Origin: Mucilaginibacter sp.
GTDB taxonomy: Bacteria; Bacteroidota; Bacteroidia; Sphingobacteriales; Sphingobacteriaceae
Direction: 5' to 3'
NCBI RefSeq assembly: GCF_028288225.1
Contig: NZ_JAQBOC010000095.1
Coordinates: 100,151-164,150 of the forward strand
DNA length: 64,000 bases
The translations under genes and the position numbers were made by a program. The notes under the pieces were generated by a model. That model saw only the letters and a program-made list of their open reading frames with translations. It searched no databases and was not told the DNA's origin. Below, one piece after another: positions 8,672 to 16,107 of the stretch; the first letter of the stretch is position 1; each line of letters opens with the position of its first letter.

Positions 8672-8765
8672 CTGCACACTTTGTGGTCTCTGTGCCTCCT
8701 TAGCGCCCTCCGTGTTAAAAATTTAACCGCAGAGATCACAAAGAATGCGCGGAGTACCACAGAGA
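8672..8765. repeat. Long imperfect hairpin repeat between the 2H paralogues
   Basis: Arms CTTTGTGGTCTCTGTG and CGCAGAGATCACAAAG pair with two mismatches around a GTGTTAAAA/TTTAACC core. Shorter related sequence occurs at 2092-2140. The pattern is that of a dispersed REP-type element. It probably also works as a transcriptional barrier between the two genes. Confidence 0.65.
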
Positions 8766-8839
8766 TAATTTATTTTTTCTCAAAATCACTTGCAATTGCT
8801 AAAAATATTAGTAATATTTGTTTTATTAAATCAATGATT

Positions 8840-9466
8840 ATGACAGGTTACCAGGATTATTTGTTAGTGCTTACCCCATCCGATAGTGTTTGTAAGCGCA
8901 TAAAACGACTTAAGGAAGACAGTGCATCCATAGTTGGCGATTATAACAGCAGGTATTCAAAAGCTCACATCAGCATTCAGCAATGGCCGCGTAAAAAGCC
9001 TGTATGGATAGATACGCTGATGCCTAAACTTGAACGGGAGCTTTTAACCCTGCCCCCACTGGTAACCGGTATCAATGGTTTTGATTTTTTCCACCACGAA
9101 GAAAACCCTACCATTTATGCACGACTGGAGCAGTCGCCAGCCACTGCTTTATGGTTTAAACATTTAAAACGCTTTTTTAGCGGAGGCAGCTTTGTACCGC
9201 ATATCACCATAGCACGCAGCTTAACGGCGCCTGCATTTAAAAAGCTGTGGCCCTATGTTAGCAAACAGGAATGGCAGGAAGAATTTAAGGTAGATAAATT
9301 GACCATACTACGCAGGGAAATGATCGGCCATGATAAAAGTTACCGCGTTTATAAAGAATTACCTTTTAATAAGCGACTGGATTTTAATTCCTTCATCAAT
9401 TCGAAGCTAAAAACGCCGGCAACAACAGAAAAACCGTTAACCTCAGCGCAGTTTAGTCTTTTTTGA
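8840..9466 (+). CDS. 2H phosphoesterase-like protein (2'-5' RNA ligase superfamily), paralogue 2
   Basis: A 208-residue protein with both catalytic motifs of the 2H fold, KAHISIQQ (H43) and VPHITIARS (H121). It aligns along its length with the product at 8104-8664, and both share the GYxDYLxxxxP opening, INGFDFF/LNGFDHF, and a C-terminal TILRRE/TILHRD strand. I placed the start at ATG 8840 because it matches the MTAY start of the paralogue; ATG 8834 adds only MI, and a longer frame upstream is repeat sequence. Likely hydrolyses cyclic or 2'-5' phosphodiesters, substrate unknown. Confidence 0.87.
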   Translation: MTGYQDYLLVLTPSDSVCKRIKRLKEDSASIVGDYNSRYSKAHISIQQWPRKKPVWIDTLMPKLERELLTLPPLVTGINGFDFFHHEENPTIYARLEQSPATALWFKHLKRFFSGGSFVPHITIARSLTAPAFKKLWPYVSKQEWQEEFKVDKLTILRREMIGHDKSYRVYKELPFNKRLDFNSFINSKLKTPATTEKPLTSAQFSLF

Positions 9467-9613
9467 TCCATTTAATTGGTTGATTATTAAAAAATGATTT
9501 TTTTTACTTTATGGTAACCCATTGTAATACAACATTTCAGCACTAAAAACTTAGACCTAATCACAATAAAGATCCTTTTTTAACAATTTATTAACCAAAA
9601 ACAAACCTTTTTC

Positions 9614-9621
9614 TATCTTTG
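9614..9621 (+). promoter_or_regulatory. TAnnTTTG promoter box for the SRP RNA
   Basis: TATCTTTG is a perfect match to the Bacteroidota -7 element and lies 5 bp before the predicted 5' end of the RNA at 9626, the spacing expected for a transcription start there. Confidence 0.75.
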
Positions 9622-9625
9622 CGCC

Positions 9626-9723
9626 GGGGTAAGTCTTTTACGGCCAGCTCCTCTTGAACTCCCCCAGGGTGGGAACGCAGCAAGGGTAGAGAGTTGAGCG
9701 GCGCGATAAAAGTAGCTTACCCC
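9626..9723 (+). ncRNA. ffs: Signal recognition particle RNA, small bacterial type (4.5S-like)
   Basis: The end helix is exact: GGGGTAAG at 9626-9633 pairs with CTTACCCC at 9716-9723. The interior has the Bacteroidota form of the conserved domain IV (CTTGAACTCCCCC, GGGAACGCAGCAAGGGTA), which binds the Ffh protein. A perfect TATCTTTG promoter box precedes it and a T-run follows at 9724-9728. The RNA forms the cytoplasmic SRP that delivers nascent membrane proteins to the translocon. Overlapping open frames on both strands are not genes. Confidence 0.93.
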
Positions 9724-9766
9724 TTTTTGTGCCTTTATGTTTCGGTTTGTTAAGATATCGGTGCAC

Positions 9767-9959
9767 ATGACCCATAAGGTCCGCCCCTTTGTAGTAATTA
9801 GGCGCATCATTCTTATTGCCTTCACCTATTTCCACAAATACACGTATAATGTTGTAAAAGAAGCACATATTCAAAAATGGCGTAAAAAGTGGGTAGCCAC
9901 TACGCGGCAAAAAAAAACCACTTATACATTTCTACAAAGGGGCAGACCCTATGGGTCAT
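9767..9959. repeat. 193-bp element with 28-bp imperfect terminal inverted repeats
   Basis: The left arm 9767-9794 and the right arm 9932-9959 match as reverse complements at 26 of 28 positions, beginning ATGACCCATA. The 137 bp between them hold no convincing gene. No target-site duplication is evident. It could be a MITE, a solo non-autonomous element, or a large RNA hairpin; which IS family it derives from cannot be told by eye. It makes up most of the 354-bp gap between ffs and ypdA. Confidence 0.6.
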
Positions 9960-10077
9960 TTCATCATGCTTTCATATAAAAGCCCTTTGCCTTTCACCCC
10001 TTTTTGCTTCGGCTATGAACTATGAACCATTAACTATAAGCCAAACTAACTATCTTCGCAAAAACATTTGCTAACTA

Positions 10078-11034
10078 ATGCTCGATATACTCATCATAGG
10101 CGGCGGCCCCATCGGAATAGCATGCGGACTCCAAGCACAAAAAGCAGGTTTAAGTTTTTTAATTGTTGAAAAAGGCTGCCTGGTTAATTCATTATACAAC
10201 TATCCGTCAACCATGACGTTTTTCTCTACTTCGGAGAAACTCGAGATTGGCGGCATTCCTTTTGTAACTATCAGCAACAAACCAACCCGCGCTGAAGCGC
10301 TGGAATATTACCGCAGGGTAGCCACATCAAATCATCTGCCTGTTAATTTATTTGAAGAAGTTACCGGCTTGATAAATCAGGATGATATTTTTACCATTAC
10401 CACCAGTAAAGCAACCTACCAGGCAAAGAAGGTTATCCTTTCAACCGGGTTTTATGACATTGCGGTAAAGCTTGATATCCCCGGAGAGGATCTGCCAAAA
10501 GTAAAACATTACTATAAAGACCCGCACTATTACGCCATGCAAAAAGTGGTTGTGGTAGGGTCAAGCAACTCTGCTATTGATGTAGCGCTTGAAACCTATC
10601 GTAAAGGGGCCGATGTTACACTGGTTATTCGAGGTGAAGAGGTCAGTCACCGGGTTAAATACTGGGTGCGGCCCGATATTATCAACAGGATTAAAGAAGG
10701 CAGTATAAAGGCTTATTTTAGCTCCCATTTAAAAGCAGTGCGTGAGCATGAGGTTGATATTGTAAGCCCGGCAGGTTTGGTAACCATCCCTAACGATTAT
10801 GTGATGGCGATGACAGGCTACCGGCCAAACTTTGAGTTTTTGAAAAAGTTAGGCATTACACTAACCGATGATAAGTTTATCCCTCATTACAACCCGGAAA
10901 CAATGGAAACCAATCTGCCCGGCTTATACCTCGCCGGTGTAGTATGCGGCGGCATGGATACCCATTTATGGTTTATTGAAAACTCAAGGGTGCATGCGGA
11001 GATGATTTTGGAAGATATTGTTAGTAAAGGTTGA
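10078..11034 (+). CDS. ypdA: YpdA-family FAD/NAD(P)-dependent oxidoreductase (putative bacillithiol disulfide reductase)
   Basis: A 318-residue two-dinucleotide-fold flavoprotein. The FAD loop is IIGGGPIGIACGLQAQKAG at the N-terminus, the signature LYNYPSTMTFFSTSEKLEIG follows, and the NAD(P) loop is VVVVGSSNSAIDVALE. The protein lacks the CxxC pair of thioredoxin reductase, which is what separates YpdA. In Firmicutes this family reduces bacillithiol disulfide; in Bacteroidota the low-molecular-weight thiol partner is less certain. A near-consensus TATCTTCG box is at 10051, followed by a short leader. Confidence 0.88.
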   Translation: MLDILIIGGGPIGIACGLQAQKAGLSFLIVEKGCLVNSLYNYPSTMTFFSTSEKLEIGGIPFVTISNKPTRAEALEYYRRVATSNHLPVNLFEEVTGLINQDDIFTITTSKATYQAKKVILSTGFYDIAVKLDIPGEDLPKVKHYYKDPHYYAMQKVVVVGSSNSAIDVALETYRKGADVTLVIRGEEVSHRVKYWVRPDIINRIKEGSIKAYFSSHLKAVREHEVDIVSPAGLVTIPNDYVMAMTGYRPNFEFLKKLGITLTDDKFIPHYNPETMETNLPGLYLAGVVCGGMDTHLWFIENSRVHAEMILEDIVSKG

Positions 11035-11084
11035 AAGGGTTGTAGTTGTTGTAAGAATTGAAAAAGTTGTAATATTTGAACGCC

Positions 11085-11459
11085 ATGAAAAATAAAAGAT
11101 TTCACAAATGCGGAGCTCATCTGCCGGTGATAAATTTAAGGCAAACACTTGATTATTACCGTGATAAATTCGGATTCTATGAAGAATGGATCGAAGGCAA
11201 GATTGATGGAGGGATCCGCAGGGATGATATGCGATTGCTTTTTGGAGAAGATGCGGCATATGCTCAGTTAATTAACAGCGAAACAGCACGTTTTAATTTG
11301 ATCTGGTTTGTTGATAATATTGACGAAGTGTATGCTGAATACCAGGAAAGGGGAATTGAAATTGTAAATTCTTTAAAAAACTATACTTACGGCATGCGCG
11401 AGTTTGCCATTATAGATCTGAATGGATATTACATCCGTATTGCCGAAGGAATAGATTGA
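11085..11459 (+). CDS. VOC (glyoxalase/bleomycin resistance) family protein
   Basis: A 124-residue single VOC module of two beta-alpha-beta-beta-beta repeats. The start reads CGAHLPVINLRQTLDYYRDKFGF, the classic opening in which a metal His and the substrate loop lie, and the C-terminal half ends FAIIDLNGYYIRIAE with a candidate Glu ligand. The ATG at 11085 is used; an upstream TTG adds only three residues. Substrate unknown; these include glyoxalases, dioxygenases and drug-binding proteins. Confidence 0.82.
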   Translation: MKNKRFHKCGAHLPVINLRQTLDYYRDKFGFYEEWIEGKIDGGIRRDDMRLLFGEDAAYAQLINSETARFNLIWFVDNIDEVYAEYQERGIEIVNSLKNYTYGMREFAIIDLNGYYIRIAEGID

Positions 11460-11470
11460 TAAATTTAGTT

Positions 11471-11539
11471 TTAAGTTGAACAACTTAATCAACCTAATGT
11501 AACTTAATCAACACAATCAACTAATTCGGCAACTAATTC
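11471..11539 (-). repeat. Heptad-like AATCAACTTAATC repeat
   Basis: Degenerate tandem words of the form CAACTTAATC / AACTAATTC. The same family, in plus orientation GTTGATTxAGTTAGATT, occurs at 17053-17096, 50155-50198 and 59193-59238, and in minus orientation at 50607-50654. Confidence 0.6.
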
Positions 11540-11549
11540 ACTTTTTTCT

Positions 11550-11576
11550 TGCATAAATAAAAATTAATGCAATACT
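11550..11576 (+). promoter_or_regulatory. Likely promoter of the arginine operon leader
   Basis: A TTG word near 11550 is followed about 21 bp later by TACTTTG, which is close to the Bacteroidota TAnnTTTG element. It is placed about 40 bp before the leader peptide ATG at 11615, the arrangement expected if the leader is transcribed with the arg genes. Confidence 0.5.
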
Positions 11577-11614
11577 TTGCACAAAATTTAAAAAACAATA
11601 AAAACAACATTAAA

Positions 11615-11740
11615 ATGAATCAACAAAGCTTAAATAAGCCAATGATCAGAGCCATATTTGCTCCGGTTGCAGCTGCTTTGGTTTCAACTGTTTTTTTATT
11701 TTCACCTTCACGACGAAGGCCGTACATGCCTCGGGTTTGA
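11615..11740 (+). CDS. Putative arginine-operon leader peptide (41 aa) with Arg codon cluster
   Basis: An ATG-TGA frame of 41 codons lies alone between the promoter and the first arg gene. It encodes a hydrophobic middle (residues 13-29) and then SPSRRRPYMPRV. Residues 33-35 are Arg-Arg-Arg (CGA CGA AGG) and a fourth Arg codon (CGG) is next to last. An Arg run just before the stop of a short frame ahead of arg biosynthesis genes is the hallmark of ribosome-mediated attenuation. Hairpins with alternative pairing overlap and follow it (11708-11784). No attenuation function has been tested; the hydrophobic segment could also mean a small membrane peptide. Confidence 0.62.
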   Translation: MNQQSLNKPMIRAIFAPVAAALVSTVFLFSPSRRRPYMPRV

Positions 11741-11784
11741 TTTATTTCTCTTCCACATCCCCATTGAGGTTTCATTAAACCTCA
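11708..11784 (+). promoter_or_regulatory. Candidate transcription attenuator of the arginine operon
   Basis: Three elements can be drawn. First, CGAAGGC (from 11714) can pair with GCCTCG (from 11728) with one bulge, and is followed by a T-rich run. Second, GGTTTGAT at 11734-11741 can pair with ATTAAACC at 11774-11781 (one G-U pair). Third, TGAGGTTT at 11765-11772 pairs exactly with AAACCTCA at 11777-11784. The second and third use the same 3' arm, so they exclude each other. The first helix covers the Arg codons, where a ribosome starved for Arg-tRNA would stall. Confidence 0.5.
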
Positions 11785-11852
11785 TCAAAAAAAGATCATC
11801 TAATTATTAATGCTTTAAAAAGCCAATAATTTAACGGTAATTTTCTATTTAA

Positions 11853-12497
11853 ATGATTAAAGATTTTGATATACAGGTTGCAACCGCTCAGCATGTAGAC
11901 TTTGCACCGCACATCTGCGATGAGATGGCTGAATCTGCAAAAGCCCGGGGAACGGGTATTGCCCAGCGCTCGCCCGAATACGTGGCCAATAAAATGCTGG
12001 AAGGCAAGGCGGTAATTGCTTTTCATAAAGATGGTACCTGGGCAGGCTTCTGCTACATAGAAACCTGGAGCCACGGCGATTTTGTGGCTAACTCAGGTTT
12101 AATTGTTAGTCCCCAGTTCAGAAAAGAGGGACTTGCAAAAGCCATTAAAGAAAGCATTTTTAAATTGTCGCGTTCAAAGTACCCTAATGCAAAGATCTTT
12201 GGCTTAACGACAGGTTTGGCCGTAATGAAGATCAATTCTGATTTGGGTTACGAACCTGTAACCTACTCGGAGCTTACACAGGACGAAGATTTTTGGGCAG
12301 GCTGCAAGAGCTGCGTAAACTATGATATCCTGATGAGCAAGGGCCGTAAAAACTGTATGTGCACCGCCATGCTCTTCGATCCGGCTGAAAAGCAAAAGGA
12401 ATACGAAGACAAAATGAAAAAGATCACGCACAAAGCGACATTGCTTGAGCGCATCGAGAATGCCATTAAGAAACGAATTGGCGCTGATCACGATTAA
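11853..12497 (+). CDS. GNAT acyltransferase in the arg operon (candidate N-acylglutamate synthase)
   Basis: A 214-residue GNAT protein at the head of the arg genes. The acyl-CoA loop is GLIVSPQFRKEGLAKAIKES, and the C-terminal third has an unusual Cys-rich segment (AGCKSCVNY and NCMCTAML) and a Lys-rich helical tail. No argA or argJ is visible in the window, so this is a good candidate for the first step, making N-acetyl- or N-succinylglutamate. In other Bacteroidota a GNAT gene sits in the same place. The enzyme activity is inferred from context. The CxxC and CxC motifs could bind a metal, which is unusual for a GNAT. Confidence 0.82.
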   Translation: MIKDFDIQVATAQHVDFAPHICDEMAESAKARGTGIAQRSPEYVANKMLEGKAVIAFHKDGTWAGFCYIETWSHGDFVANSGLIVSPQFRKEGLAKAIKESIFKLSRSKYPNAKIFGLTTGLAVMKINSDLGYEPVTYSELTQDEDFWAGCKSCVNYDILMSKGRKNCMCTAMLFDPAEKQKEYEDKMKKITHKATLLERIENAIKKRIGADHD

Positions 12498-12557
12498 TTA
12501 AACAATTGTACGGGCGTATCGCATACGCCACTTGCCATTAAATAATGAATATTACAA

Positions 12558-12577
12558 AGACGCAAAGTATTGCGTCT
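12558..12577. repeat. Short palindromic repeat between GNAT and argG
   Basis: AGACGCA at 12558-12564 pairs with TGCGTCT at 12571-12577 around a 6-nt loop. This GACGCAAAGTATTGCGTC form is a common intergenic palindrome in Bacteroidota genomes. It lies 20 bp before the argG start. Confidence 0.6.
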
Positions 12578-12596
12578 CTACACAAACATACACTCC

Positions 12597-13811
12597 ATGA
12601 AGAAAAAAGTAGTACTTGCATACAGTGGCGGATTAGATACATCCTTTTGCTGCATATATTTAACACAGGATTTGGGTTATGAAGTTCACTCGGTAATTGT
12701 AAACACGGGTGGCTTTAGCGAAGAAGAGCTTAAGGGTGTTGAAGAACGCGCCTATAAAATGGGCGTTACCTCACACCATGTGGTTGATGAAACAGAAAAC
12801 TTCTATAATACCTGTGTCCGCTTTTTGATCTATGGTAATGTTTTAAAAAATAACACCTATCCTCTTTCGGTAAGTGCCGAGCGGGTTAGCCAGGCAACTG
12901 CCATAGCAAACTACGCTAAAGAAATAGGCGCCGAATTTGTTGCCCATGGCAGCACCGGTGCCGGTAACGACCAGGTACGTTTTGATATGATCTTCAATAT
13001 CCTGGTTCCCGAAGTACAGATCATCACCCCAATCCGCGATTTAAAATTAAGCCGTGAGGCAGAGATCCAGTATCTGAAAGATCATGGCGTGGAGATGAAC
13101 TTTGAAAAAGCAAAATACTCTATCAATAAAGGCATTTGGGGAACTTCAGTTGGCGGTAAGGAAACATTAACATCAAACCTCGGTTTGCCTGAAGAGGCGT
13201 GGCCAACTCAAGTCACTGAGTCTGAAGTCAGAAGTATTGAGTTAGTATTTGAAAAAGGGGAACTAATTGGAATCGACAGTGAAAGGTTTGATCATCCAAC
13301 AAAAGCTATCCAGGCACTACAGGCTATTGCGCAACCTTATGGCATAGGCAGGGATATCCATGTAGGTGATACAATTATAGGCATAAAGGGCCGTGTAGGC
13401 TTTGAGGCGGCTGCACCAATGGTTATTATAAAGGCGCACCATACTTTAGAGAAACATGTGCTCACCAAATGGCAGCTCTCATGGAAAGATCAGTTATCAT
13501 CTTTCTATGGCAACTGGCTGCATGAAGGACAGTTTCATGACCCTATCATGCGTAACATCGAGGCTTTTTTATCAGATACACAGCAGTATGTAAGCGGTAA
13601 AGTATTTGTACAGCTCCACCCGTATCGTTTCCAGGTTATAGGTATTGAGTCAGCACATGATCTGATGTCTAATAAATTCGGAAGCTACGGCGAGATGAAC
13701 AATGCCTGGAGCGGCGAAGATGTTAAAGGGTTCTCAAAAATATTTGGCAACCAGGTAATGATCTATCATAAGGTTAATGCCCCCCAGCCCCCTGAAGGGG
13801 GAGTTCTTTAA
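12597..13811 (+). CDS. argG: Argininosuccinate synthase
   Basis: A 404-residue enzyme that joins citrulline and aspartate with ATP. The N-terminus KVVLAYSGGLDTSFCC is the PP-loop ATP-pyrophosphatase motif, and GSTGAGNDQVRFDM is the conserved citrulline/aspartate site. I chose ATG 12597 because it places the PP-loop at residues 5-15; an earlier frame adds nine residues without support. The last 11 residues (NAPQPPEGGVL) are encoded by the repeat at 13779-13803 and look like an extension read through it. Confidence 0.95.
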   Translation: MKKKVVLAYSGGLDTSFCCIYLTQDLGYEVHSVIVNTGGFSEEELKGVEERAYKMGVTSHHVVDETENFYNTCVRFLIYGNVLKNNTYPLSVSAERVSQATAIANYAKEIGAEFVAHGSTGAGNDQVRFDMIFNILVPEVQIITPIRDLKLSREAEIQYLKDHGVEMNFEKAKYSINKGIWGTSVGGKETLTSNLGLPEEAWPTQVTESEVRSIELVFEKGELIGIDSERFDHPTKAIQALQAIAQPYGIGRDIHVGDTIIGIKGRVGFEAAAPMVIIKAHHTLEKHVLTKWQLSWKDQLSSFYGNWLHEGQFHDPIMRNIEAFLSDTQQYVSGKVFVQLHPYRFQVIGIESAHDLMSNKFGSYGEMNNAWSGEDVKGFSKIFGNQVMIYHKVNAPQPPEGGVL

Positions 13812-13891
13812 ACTCTTAAACAGAAAACATTATGAATTCAAAAAGCAATGATTATGCTAATCAAGCTCCCCCTTTAGGGGGCGGGGGGGGC
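13779..13891. repeat. Inverted pair of G/C-rich repeats spanning the argG-argC junction
   Basis: The left unit 13779-13803 contains CCCCCTGAAGGGGG, and the right unit 13865-13890 contains CCCCCTTTAGGGGG in the opposite orientation. Each is itself palindromic, and the two are reverse complements apart from a few bases. This resembles a REPIN. The left unit encodes the end of ArgG; the right unit encodes residues of the ArgC N-terminus. Confidence 0.7.
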
Positions 13892-14869
13892 AACGTACGC
13901 GCAGGAATTGTTGGTGGAGCAGGCTACACCGGAGGCGAAATGCTGCGGATCCTGATCAACCATCCTAATGTAGAGATCTCATTTGTGCATAGCACCAGCA
14001 ATGCCGGTAACCACGTTTATGATGTGCATACCGACCTGTTTGGTGATACCGATCTTAAATTTGCCGCTGAACTGGCTTATAATATAGATGTGCTTTTTCT
14101 TTGTGTCGGACATGGCGATACTAAAAAGTTTTTGGAAGCAAACCCAATCCCTGACCACATTAAGATCATTGATCTTAGCCAGGACTTTAGATTGACTCAA
14201 AGCTCGAAGCTTAAAGCAAAAAACTTTACCTATGGATTACCGGAGTTAAACAGAGATGCTATTAAACAAGCAACCAATATTGCTAATCCCGGATGCTTTG
14301 CTACCTGTTTACAATTAGGTCTCCTCCCATTGGCATCAAAAGGTATATTAAATAGCGAGGTACATGTTACTGCTACCACAGGTTCAACCGGTGCCGGGCA
14401 AAGTCCATCGGCAACGACCCATTTTACCTGGCGTAATGATAACCTTTCAGTTTATAAAGCGTTTGAACACCAGCATTTAAATGAGATCGGTCAATCGCTA
14501 AGGCAATTACAATCGGGCTTTAACCAGCCAATAAATTTCATTCCTTATCGTGGTGATTTTACAAGAGGCATAATTGCATCTATGTATGTAGATACCGATC
14601 TGCCGGAAGCTGACGCATTAAAGCTGTATCATCAATATTATGATATGCACCCATTCACGCATGTAACCAGTCATGATATCGACTTAAAGCAAATTGTAAA
14701 TACCAATAAATGCTTTATCCAGGTCAAGAAACATGGTAACAAGCTTTTGATCATTAGTATTTTGGATAATTTGCTAAAAGGTGCATCTGGTCAAGCTGTA
14801 CAAAATATGAATCTGATGTTTGGGCTGGATGAAAAGGCTGGCCTTCGTTTAAAGGCGACTGGATTTTAG
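13832..14869 (+). CDS. argC: N-acetyl(succinyl)-gamma-glutamyl-phosphate reductase
   Basis: A 345-residue NADPH-dependent reductase that makes the acylglutamate semialdehyde. Hallmarks are the nucleotide loop GIVGGAGYTGGEM and the catalytic Cys155 in NPGCFATCL, with FIPYRGDFTRGI near the active site. The first 20 residues include QAPPLGGGGG and come from the inverted repeat; related proteins usually begin directly at the VRAGIVGGAG strand. A start later in the frame lacks an ATG, so the extension is probably translated. It ends in the first base of the next repeat pair. Confidence 0.93.
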   Translation: MNSKSNDYANQAPPLGGGGGNVRAGIVGGAGYTGGEMLRILINHPNVEISFVHSTSNAGNHVYDVHTDLFGDTDLKFAAELAYNIDVLFLCVGHGDTKKFLEANPIPDHIKIIDLSQDFRLTQSSKLKAKNFTYGLPELNRDAIKQATNIANPGCFATCLQLGLLPLASKGILNSEVHVTATTGSTGAGQSPSATTHFTWRNDNLSVYKAFEHQHLNEIGQSLRQLQSGFNQPINFIPYRGDFTRGIIASMYVDTDLPEADALKLYHQYYDMHPFTHVTSHDIDLKQIVNTNKCFIQVKKHGNKLLIISILDNLLKGASGQAVQNMNLMFGLDEKAGLRLKATGF

Positions 14870-14956
14870 CCCCCTACCCCCTAAAGGGGGAATTGTGGTT
14901 GGCATTGTTATAAATTGATTATTTAACTTTTTAAAGCCCCTTTAGGGGTTTGGGGC
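14869..14956. repeat. Inverted pair of G/C-rich repeats between argC and argD
   Basis: The left unit 14869-14893 (CCCCCTAAAGGGGG core) and the right unit 14933-14956 (CCCCTTTAGGGG core) face each other in opposite orientation, as at 13779-13891. The left unit abuts the argC stop and the right unit ends 3 bp before the argD ATG. Same family as the argG-argC pair. Confidence 0.7.
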
Positions 14957-14958
14957 AT

Positions 14959-16086
14959 ATGAAACTATTCGACGTTTATCCTATCAATCCAATAAATATT
15001 GTAAAAGGTGTTGGCAGCCTGGTATATGATGACAAAGGCACTGAGTATTTAGATCTTTATGGCGGTCATGCTGTTATCTCTATCGGGCATACTAATCCAC
15101 ATTACGTAAAACGCCTGGAAGATCAGCTGCACCAGATAGGTTTCTACTCAAACTCTATCGAGATTCCTTTGCAAAAACAACTGGCTGAGAAATTGGGTCA
15201 TGTTTCAGGTAAAGAGGATTACCAATTATTTCTTTGTAACTCAGGTGCAGAAGCTAACGAAAATGCGCTAAAGCTGGCATCGTTTTATAACGGGAAAAAG
15301 AAAGTAATTGCTTTTAAAGGAGCTTTTCACGGCCGCACCTCATTAGCTGTTGCCGTTACTGATAATCCTAAAATTGTTGCTCCTGTAAACGAGACCGACA
15401 ATGCTATCTTTTTGCATTGGAAAGATGAAGCAGCATTAGAACAGGCATTTGCCGAAAATGAAATCTCGTCTGTAATTATCGAAGGCATCCAGGGAGTTGG
15501 CGGCATCCAGGTAGCGCCTGAGAGTTTTTTACAAAAGATAAGGACATTATGCGATGCGAACAATGCCGTTTTTATTGCAGATTCAGTGCAATGCGGTTAC
15601 GGCCGGACAGGCAAATTCTTCTCACATGATTTTGCAGGCATTAATGCCGATATTTATACCCTGGCAAAAGGTATGGGTAACGGCTTCCCCGTTGGCGGTA
15701 TCATTATATCGCCAAAAATTCAGCCTGCTTATGGCATGCTGGGTACTACATTTGGTGGTAACCACCTTGCTTGTGCTGCCGGTTTAGCCGTACTTGAAGT
15801 AATGGAGCAGGATAACCTGATGCAAAATGCTGCAGAAGTTGGCGGCTACCTAATAAGTGAGCTTAAAAAGATTAAACAAGTTACCGAAGTTAGGGGCCGT
15901 GGATTAATGATTGGCATTGAGTTGCCTGCCGAACTTGCCAATGTACGCAAGGACCTGTTATTTAAGCACCATATATTTACCGGTGAGGCCAAACCAAATG
16001 TGGTAAGGCTGTTACCTGCGCTTAATTTAACTAAAGCCCACGCCGACAGATTTTTAGAGACGTTTATTACTGTACTAAATCAGTAA
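14959..16086 (+). CDS. argD: Acetyl(succinyl)ornithine aminotransferase
   Basis: A 375-residue class III PLP aminotransferase. Visible marks are LFLCNSGAEANENALKLA (phosphate site), GAFHGRTSLAVAVT, FIADSVQCGYGRTGKFF, and the PLP Lys237 in YTLAKGMGNGFPVGG. It converts the acylglutamate semialdehyde to N-acylornithine. The start was set to ATG 14959, right after the repeat; an upstream TTG at 14950 would read repeat sequence. It follows argC and is 21 bp before argF. Confidence 0.92.
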   Translation: MKLFDVYPINPINIVKGVGSLVYDDKGTEYLDLYGGHAVISIGHTNPHYVKRLEDQLHQIGFYSNSIEIPLQKQLAEKLGHVSGKEDYQLFLCNSGAEANENALKLASFYNGKKKVIAFKGAFHGRTSLAVAVTDNPKIVAPVNETDNAIFLHWKDEAALEQAFAENEISSVIIEGIQGVGGIQVAPESFLQKIRTLCDANNAVFIADSVQCGYGRTGKFFSHDFAGINADIYTLAKGMGNGFPVGGIIISPKIQPAYGMLGTTFGGNHLACAAGLAVLEVMEQDNLMQNAAEVGGYLISELKKIKQVTEVRGRGLMIGIELPAELANVRKDLLFKHHIFTGEAKPNVVRLLPALNLTKAHADRFLETFITVLNQ

Positions 16087-16107
16087 CTATCACCATTTTA
16101 CCACGCC

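Noticed and set aside
8597..8839. N-terminal extension of the second 2H gene reading back to 8597
   Set aside because: It is translated repeat sequence; the paralogue begins at the position equal to ATG 8840.
9613..9979. Three open frames over and beside the SRP RNA
   Set aside because: They overlap ffs and the inverted-repeat element and have no protein features.
12570..12596. Longer argG start
   Set aside because: Adds nine residues that are encoded by the palindromic repeat before the gene.
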